Shown here in pieces: positions 59,058 through 64,000 of a stretch of DNA of 64,000 bases (position 1 is the first letter of the stretch; each line of letters opens with the position of its first letter). The DNA lies in contig NC_016946.1 in NCBI RefSeq assembly GCF_000277125.1, positions 186,001 through 250,000 on the forward strand, read 5' to 3'. Both the position numbers and the translations under genes were made by a program. The notes under the pieces were generated by a model that was not told where the DNA came from, did no database searches, and worked only from the letters and a program-made list of their open reading frames with translations. The DNA comes from Mycobacterium intracellulare ATCC 13950. GTDB lineage: Bacteria > Actinomycetota > Actinomycetes > Mycobacteriales > Mycobacteriaceae.

Positions 59058-59542
59058 CGCGGGTCACCGCCCCTCAGCACGTCGGCGTAGCGGGCCAGGT
59101 AGAGGGGCCATCCCGCATCGCCGTCGACCCCGTCGGCCACCGAGGGCCAGCCCGGCCCGTGGCGGTCGAGATGGCGGTGTTCGAGGTCCACCCGGGTGCG
59201 TCGGTCGGCCTGGGCGGTGAAGCGGACGTCGACCTCGCTGGTCTTGGCCGGGTCGGCTTCCAGCTGCCACGTCGGGCCGATGTCCCAGCTGAACACCACG
59301 CGATGCGGCGGCTCGTAGACCAGGATCCGCGCCCACCGGCACACGCTTCCGTCGACGCCGCGGTCGTAGATGTGGCCGCCGACGCGGGGCTCGAACACGG
59401 TCTCGGCGATGGGGACCGCCAAGAGATTGTGCTCGCGCGGCTTGAACGCGCCGAACTGCTGCGTGAAGACCGTGAACGCGCGCTCGATGGGGGCGTTGAC
59501 GACGACGTGGTGGGTGACGTTGGGCGTCCGCTGGGATGTCAT
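59054..59542 (-). CDS. SRPBCC (AHSA1-like) ligand-binding protein
   Basis: The 162-aa protein belongs to the SRPBCC/AHSA1 superfamily, with a deep hydrophobic pocket. Typical elements are THHVVVNAPIERAFTVFTQQF at the N-terminus, ETVFEPRVGGHIYDRG in the middle and VVFSWDIGPTWQ followed by RTRVDLEHRHLDRHGPGW. Such proteins very often occur next to an ArsR regulator, as here, but their ligands are mostly unknown. The start overlaps the arsR stop (ATGA) and the stop overlaps the DinB start, so the three genes are translated together. Confidence 0.88.
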   Translation of the reverse strand: MTSQRTPNVTHHVVVNAPIERAFTVFTQQFGAFKPREHNLLAVPIAETVFEPRVGGHIYDRGVDGSVCRWARILVYEPPHRVVFSWDIGPTWQLEADPAKTSEVDVRFTAQADRRTRVDLEHRHLDRHGPGWPSVADGVDGDAGWPLYLARYADVLRGGDPR

Positions 59543-59862
59543 GTCGATCCTTCGTTGGTCTCGTCGATGGCCCGCGCATAGCCGGCGAGCGCCTGGGTCC
59601 AGAACCGGTCGAGGTCGGCGCGGAGCGCCTCGAGACCGGTGGGGTCGAGCTGATAGACGCGACGGGTTCCCGCGGCCCGGTCGCGCACCAGCCCGGCGGA
59701 CTTGAGCACCTTGAGGTGTTGCGACACGGCGGGTCTGCTGACCGGCAGGTCGCGCGCCAACTCACCGACCGCCGACGGGCCGTGCGCGAGCCGTTCCACG
59801 ATGGCCCGCCGCGTCCCGTCCGCCAACGCCAGCCACGCGTCAGCGGTTTGGTAAGTGGTCAC
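59539..59862 (-). CDS. ArsR-family repressor, leaderless start
   Basis: The 107-aa protein is a winged-helix ArsR regulator with LADGTRRAIVERLAHGPSAVGELARDLPVSRPAVSQHLKVLKSAGLVRDRAAGTRRVYQLDP. It lacks the cysteine metal site of the arsenic sensors, so it probably senses something other than arsenite. The GTG at 59862 has no ribosome site and lies about 8 bases from a -10-like TATGCT, the arrangement of leaderless mycobacterial genes. A perfect 8-bp inverted repeat overlaps that promoter, suggesting self-repression. It is the first gene of a cassette inserted between embC and embA. Confidence 0.9.
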   Translation of the reverse strand: MTTYQTADAWLALADGTRRAIVERLAHGPSAVGELARDLPVSRPAVSQHLKVLKSAGLVRDRAAGTRRVYQLDPTGLEALRADLDRFWTQALAGYARAIDETNEGST

Positions 59863-59899
59863 GAACCGTAAGCATAGGCTTACGGATATCCGCGTTCAA
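59863..59899 (-). promoter_or_regulatory. Leaderless promoter overlapped by an 8-bp inverted repeat
   Basis: On the minus strand, TTGAAC (59899-59894) and TATGCT (59876-59871) are separated by exactly 17 bases and the GTG of arsR follows 8 bases later. CCGTAAGC (59866-59873) and GCTTACGG (59878-59885) form a perfect inverted repeat with a 4-base centre that covers the -10 box. This is a SigA-type promoter with an operator in the classic ArsR autoregulatory position. It lies only 16 bases past the embC stop. Confidence 0.8.
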
Positions 59900-59915
59900 G
59901 GGCCCGCGACGGCGC

Positions 59916-62900
59916 CTACGTCTTGCGCAGCGGCGCCGGGTTCCACAGACCGCTGCGCGTCGCCGTTCCCAGCAGTAGGTCGGCGGGTTGCGCGCCGGGG
60001 TAATACGGCGTCAGCCGCTGCAGCGAGCCCCAGTCGCGGGACCAGTCGTCCTTGAGATAGGTGGCCATCGTGGTGGCTTTCACCAGGAGTTCGGTGACGC
60101 CCAACGGGCCGCCGCCGTTGTTGTCCATCACGGGCGAGTTGGCCTCGGCGCCGAACCGGTCGGGCAGGATGCGCCACTTCGGTGTCTCGTCGACGCCGTT
60201 CTGATGGCCGAACGGTCGCTGACACGGGAAGGCCAGCCCGACGAGCCAGTCCAGGAACACGGGGTCGGCGGAGCCCACCACGTCCTGCAGGGTGCGCAGC
60301 CGCGGAATGCGCGGCGGTGTCAGGGCGATCCAGTGCTGCGGCGCCAGGTCTTCGTCGTCGGCGACCAACCGAATCTGGGTGGCGGAGTCGGGGATCGCCG
60401 ACAGCGCCAGGCGCAGGTTGCGCCAGGCCGGGGACGCGCCCACGTCGGCGAATTGGAACGAGCCGCCGGGGTGCCCGCCGGCCGCCTGCTCGTCGGTGGC
60501 CCACTGCACCTGGACCTCACGGGGGTCGAAACGCCCGGCCGCGCTCACCACCAGCAGCGGTCCCGCCTTGTCGCGCGCGGGCAGGCGATACCACCCGGAC
60601 CGCAGGTGCGCGGGAATCTGGATGCCCGAGCGCCAGCTGCCGAGCACCGGTGTGCGCGCGGGGTCGAGGTTGAAGGGCAGCTGGGCCGACGATCCGTTGA
60701 TCCCCGGCGCGGGGGTGGTGCCGCCCTCGGTTCCCGCCTGGTTGCTGCCGGTCTTCTCCTCGTCGTTGACGAAGCTGCGGTCACCCGGCCGTTCCATCAC
60801 CGGGTCGGCGCGGACGTCGGCGGGAATTCCGTTGGGCGTGAAGGCTTCCGACAGGCCGGCGCCGAGGGCGTCCGCCGCCGAGGCGCCCACCGGCGAGAGC
60901 ATGCCCGCGTTCGGGTCCTGCTCCACCAGCACGTCCTCGGCCAGCCCGCACGTCTTGCCGGTCAGCGCCTGCAGGTTGGAGCGGCCGACCGACCAGGCCG
61001 GATACTGGTCGGTCATCGCCAGGGTCAGCGACGCCACCTCGAACACCACTAGCACCCACGTCGCAATTGCCAACGGGGACTGGATGATTCCCGCCACGCG
61101 TGCGCCCAGACGGGTCTTGGGTGGCCCGTTCTCGGGGGCGACGAAGTGGAACCACGCCGCCGCCAGCAGCACCACCACGGTCAGCCCGAGCAGGGCGGTG
61201 GCGAACGCGTAATGCCACGCCGGGAACGCATTCGACCAGGGCACACCGAAATTCGAGACGTACCACCAGCCGTTGACGCTGGCGAACGACAGCGCCACCA
61301 GGAACAGCACCACGGCGGCGTACACGGTGCGGTTGCGCCGTGACCGCATGGCCACCGCGGTCACCGCGACCGCGGCGAGCGCGCCCAGCGGCCCGGCGAG
61401 CCCGGCGAACACGCCGAAGTGGTGGGTCCACTTGGTGGGGGTGAACATCATCGCGACGAACGAGATGATGGTGATCCCGACGATGCGGCGGCTCGGCCCG
61501 GCGGCGGTGCCCGGAATCCGGCCCTTGCGCAACGACATTGCGACCGTGACCCCGAGCGCGAGCACCAGCGCCAGCACGGCGAAGCGGCGGGCGACCGACC
61601 CGTCGGGGCTGGCCATGAACAGCCGCTCGTAGCGGATGTGTTCGTCGAACCAACTCAGGCTGGGGCCGACGGCCCGCTTGAGCATGGTGGCCTGGACCTC
61701 GCCGGCCAGCGTCTGGTCGCGGAAGATCAGGATGCCGGTGACGGTGACCGCGGCCAGCAACGGCAGCACCAGCGGCAGCGCACCGAACCGGGTGATCCTG
61801 CGGTGCAGGATGGTGCGCAGCGGCCCGATGGCGACCAGCAGGGCGCCGATCGAGGCGATGCCCGTCGGTCCGGAAAAGAGGGTCAGCGCGCCGATGATGC
61901 ACGCGATCGCCACCGGCAGCAGCCGGCTGGTGGCCACCGCGCGCTCCACCGAACACCACGTCAGCAGGATGCCCAGGGCGATGATCGGCTCGGGGCGCAG
62001 CCCGTTGTCGAGCGGGAGCCAGACCGCCAGGAACGTGCCCGCCGCGGTCCAGGCCGCCGCGCGGTTCTGCTTGACCGCATGGCCCAGGCGGGGCATGACC
62101 TCCCGGCTGATCACCCACCAGCACGTCAGCGCCATCACCAGGGTCGGCAACCGCATCCAGATGCTGGTGGTGCTCACGTGGGCCCACAGCGCCAGCAGGT
62201 CGTAGTACCAGCCGAACGGTGCCTCGGGCGTGCCGAACCAGCGGTAGTAGTTGGCCATGTAGCCGGCGTGCTCGGACACCCGGGCCATGGTCAGGATGTA
62301 GCCGTCGTCGGAGGTGTTGGCGCCGACGAAATGCCACCACACCAGCACCGCGATCACCAGGGCGTCCAGCGCGCCGATGGACCACCACCGCGCCGGCAGG
62401 AAGCGGCGGTGCCGGGTTCCGTCGGCGGTGTCGAGCCGGTGCAGCGCGACCAGGGAGGCGGCGGTCAGCACCAGCCCCAGGATCATCGCCGCCATCTTCA
62501 GCGGGGTGGGGCTGCTGCTGTAGCGGGTGTCGACGGTCGCCGCGAAGCTCAGCCCGGGCGGCGTCGGCCCGCTGAGATCGGTGAAGACGCCGACGATCTG
62601 CGGCCGGAAGTCGTAGCCGCTCTTCTCCCCCCGCAGCGGCGAGCCGGGATGCTCGGAATTGCGTCCCTGGGTCAGCCCGACGAACTCGGCGGTCACCCGG
62701 TCGGCGTGCGCGGTGAACGTCAGCCGCTGGCAGGCCGGGCCGAGCACCTGGCTCAGCGGCGCGCTCACCACCGGGACGTTGCGCACCACCAGCACCAGCT
62801 CGTCGTTGGCCCGCACGATCAGCAGGCCCCGGTCGACGGCCTTGGGCGCCTGCTTGGGCACCGTCGACAGCAACACCGTCTTGCCGGCGTTACCCCCGCC

Positions 62901-63194
62901 GGTCAGCCCGGCGGCGGCCTGACACGGGACGGTGATGTTCAAATCGGTGGCCACGTAACCGATCAGGGGCGCCTCGACGCTGCCGAAGGTCCCGTTCTGT
63001 GGCCAGTTCAGCTGGGCGGTGGTCTGGTCGACCGGCAGCAGCGGGGTGGCGATCGCCAGCAGCACGCCGAGCAGCCCGGCGACGGAAGCAACCAGCCGGG
63101 CGATCCGGTGATTGGTTTCCGTGGCTGACACGGTGCTAGATGCTAGTTCTTCCGCGGTGTGCGGCCCCGTTTGAGGCGTGGTCTCGGTGCTCAT
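59916..63194 (-). CDS. embC: Arabinosyltransferase EmbC
   Basis: EmbC (Rv3793; 1092 aa here, 1094 there) elongates the arabinan of lipoarabinomannan. It shares the GT-C plan of EmbA/B: N-terminal transmembrane segment ([21 protein letters not shown]), the catalytic [30 protein letters not shown] (Asp296, Asp297), multiple helices and the C-terminal carbohydrate-binding periplasmic region ending [10 protein letters not shown]. The ATG at 63194 overlaps the aftA stop (ATGA). In M. tuberculosis embA follows within about 90 bases, whereas here the ArsR cassette intervenes. Confidence 0.96.
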   Translation of the reverse strand: MSTETTPQTGPHTAEELASSTVSATETNHRIARLVASVAGLLGVLLAIATPLLPVDQTTAQLNWPQNGTFGSVEAPLIGYVATDLNITVPCQAAAGLTGGGNAGKTVLLSTVPKQAPKAVDRGLLIVRANDELVLVVRNVPVVSAPLSQVLGPACQRLTFTAHADRVTAEFVGLTQGRNSEHPGSPLRGEKSGYDFRPQIVGVFTDLSGPTPPGLSFAATVDTRYSSSPTPLKMAAMILGLVLTAASLVALHRLDTADGTRHRRFLPARWWSIGALDALVIAVLVWWHFVGANTSDDGYILTMARVSEHAGYMANYYRWFGTPEAPFGWYYDLLALWAHVSTTSIWMRLPTLVMALTCWWVISREVMPRLGHAVKQNRAAAWTAAGTFLAVWLPLDNGLRPEPIIALGILLTWCSVERAVATSRLLPVAIACIIGALTLFSGPTGIASIGALLVAIGPLRTILHRRITRFGALPLVLPLLAAVTVTGILIFRDQTLAGEVQATMLKRAVGPSLSWFDEHIRYERLFMASPDGSVARRFAVLALVLALGVTVAMSLRKGRIPGTAAGPSRRIVGITIISFVAMMFTPTKWTHHFGVFAGLAGPLGALAAVAVTAVAMRSRRNRTVYAAVVLFLVALSFASVNGWWYVSNFGVPWSNAFPAWHYAFATALLGLTVVVLLAAAWFHFVAPENGPPKTRLGARVAGIIQSPLAIATWVLVVFEVASLTLAMTDQYPAWSVGRSNLQALTGKTCGLAEDVLVEQDPNAGMLSPVGASAADALGAGLSEAFTPNGIPADVRADPVMERPGDRSFVNDEEKTGSNQAGTEGGTTPAPGINGSSAQLPFNLDPARTPVLGSWRSGIQIPAHLRSGWYRLPARDKAGPLLVVSAAGRFDPREVQVQWATDEQAAGGHPGGSFQFADVGASPAWRNLRLALSAIPDSATQIRLVADDEDLAPQHWIALTPPRIPRLRTLQDVVGSADPVFLDWLVGLAFPCQRPFGHQNGVDETPKWRILPDRFGAEANSPVMDNNGGGPLGVTELLVKATTMATYLKDDWSRDWGSLQRLTPYYPGAQPADLLLGTATRSGLWNPAPLRKT

Positions 63195-64000
63195 CGGTGG
63201 TTACGCCCCGGTTTGCGGATGGCCAGCACGAAGGGGCCGACGCTGCGGACGTCGAAGCGCGGGCTGTCGAACAGGGCGCCGCGCAGATCGACGGTGTAGC
63301 GGCGCACGTTGGGCTGGTTGGGGTAGACGTCCTCGGCCAGCCGCAGGGTGTAGTTGCCGTTAGCACCGCGGCGCATCAAAAAGACCGTCGGAGGTGGCCA
63401 GGGGCAGGCATCCAGGGCGTGGATCAGCTCGTCGGCGGTCTTGAGTTTGGACCACTTGTCGATCTGCGCGGCCCGCAGGTCGAATTGCGCGAGCGGGTTG
63501 GCGTAGTGCGAGGTGAGCCCCTGGAATCCCCAGTAGGGGTAGAACGACAGGAAGCTGTAATCGGCCGTCATCACCACGGTCTGGTCGCGCGGCTTGCCGG
63601 TCACCTGCGTGATGTCGTGATCGATTGTCGCGTAGAACTTTTCGGTGCTGGGCGGCCGCCGGTCGCCGCGCTGCCCGTTGCCGTCGGTGTCGGTGTAGGC
63701 GATGGTGAGGTCGGGGCGTAGCACGTCGGGGATGTCCTGGCTGAACGCGATCGCGGCGGTTAGGCCGATGGCGCCGGCCACCGGGACGATCGCGCGGCCG
63801 CGCGGCTTGAGGGCCAGCGTCGCCTCGAGGAAACCGAAGGCCCCGGCGGCCACCAGCAGCACGCTCAGCGTCGGCTGCAGCCGGAACGACAACAGAGTGA
63901 CGCGCGCCAGCGTGGTGAGCATCGACAACAGCGACCACAGGTAGATCGCCACCACGCCGATGGCCAGCGCACCGGCCCGCACCGAGGAGCGCGCCCGCAC
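63191..64000 (-). CDS. aftA: Arabinofuranosyltransferase AftA, C-terminal part cut by window edge
   Basis: The last 269 codons of AftA (Rv3792) are present; the N-terminal membrane part lies beyond the right edge. AftA transfers the first arabinose residue onto galactan. Visible are two or three final helices ([43 protein letters not shown]) and the periplasmic domain with [37 protein letters not shown] and the terminal [16 protein letters not shown]. No start codon can be given. Position directly upstream of embC with ATGA overlap agrees with M. tuberculosis. Confidence 0.92.
   Translation of the reverse strand: MRARSSVRAGALAIGVVAIYLWSLLSMLTTLARVTLLSFRLQPTLSVLLVAAGAFGFLEATLALKPRGRAIVPVAGAIGLTAAIAFSQDIPDVLRPDLTIAYTDTDGNGQRGDRRPPSTEKFYATIDHDITQVTGKPRDQTVVMTADYSFLSFYPYWGFQGLTSHYANPLAQFDLRAAQIDKWSKLKTADELIHALDACPWPPPTVFLMRRGANGNYTLRLAEDVYPNQPNVRRYTVDLRGALFDSPRFDVRSVGPFVLAIRKPGRNHR

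Overview
The window is chromosomal DNA from a GC-rich mycobacterium, most likely a slow grower close to the M. avium complex. Gene order follows the M. tuberculosis interval hns (Rv3852) back to aftA (Rv3792), written in reverse. The proteins (EspR, SodA, Erp, Ag85A, Pks13, EmbC/A/B) are clearly mycobacterial. Gene names rest on remembered family sequences and synteny, since no search could be run. I see no rRNA, tRNA, CRISPR array, insertion sequence or prophage.

Left third (1-26.9 kb): partial hns; a CopC/YcnI copper pair; an Rv3850-like gene; espR; an Rv3847-like gene; sodA; a 51-residue membrane peptide; a zinc-ribbon membrane protein; glpQ1; a full-length LCP protein; an IdeR-box DUF2470 gene; pheA with a phosphatase; small metal-site proteins; an Rv3835-like envelope protein; serS; AraC and methyltransferase; a TetR module (DUF2834, TetR, FAD oxidoreductase) with two matching operators; Rv3819/Rv3818; three tandem PlsC acyltransferases with a HAD hydrolase; an LGFP amidase; and erp. 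Relative to M. tuberculosis the sulfolipid locus, bfrB, PE_PGRS62 and Rv3848 are missing from their usual places.

Middle (27-46.5 kb, plus strand): the cell-wall core. glf-glfT2-PAP2-ubiA-aftB makes galactan and the decaprenyl-phosphate arabinose donor and adds terminal arabinose. fbpA, fbpD and culp6 act on mycolates in the envelope. fadD32-pks13-accD4 carries out mycolic condensation. Between glf and glfT2 lie three tandem 50-bp MIRU-type units that form a chain of TGATG-coupled 16-codon mini-ORFs.

Right (46.5-64 kb, mostly minus strand): a SigG-like sigma factor divergent from a DHFR-like reductase; a run of secreted protein, GarA-like FHA protein, Crp/Fnr regulator and FadE35; then aftA-embC-embA-embB for arabinan. 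The emb cluster is split between embC and embA by an ArsR-SRPBCC-DinB cassette that carries its own apparently leaderless promoter overlapped by a perfect inverted repeat.

The most interesting leads are this cassette inside the emb locus, the MIRU coupling chain, the cluster of DnaA-box motifs upstream of the DUF4328 gene, the paired TetR operators, the tandem hairpins before fadD32, and the GarA/Crp pair upstream of fadE35.
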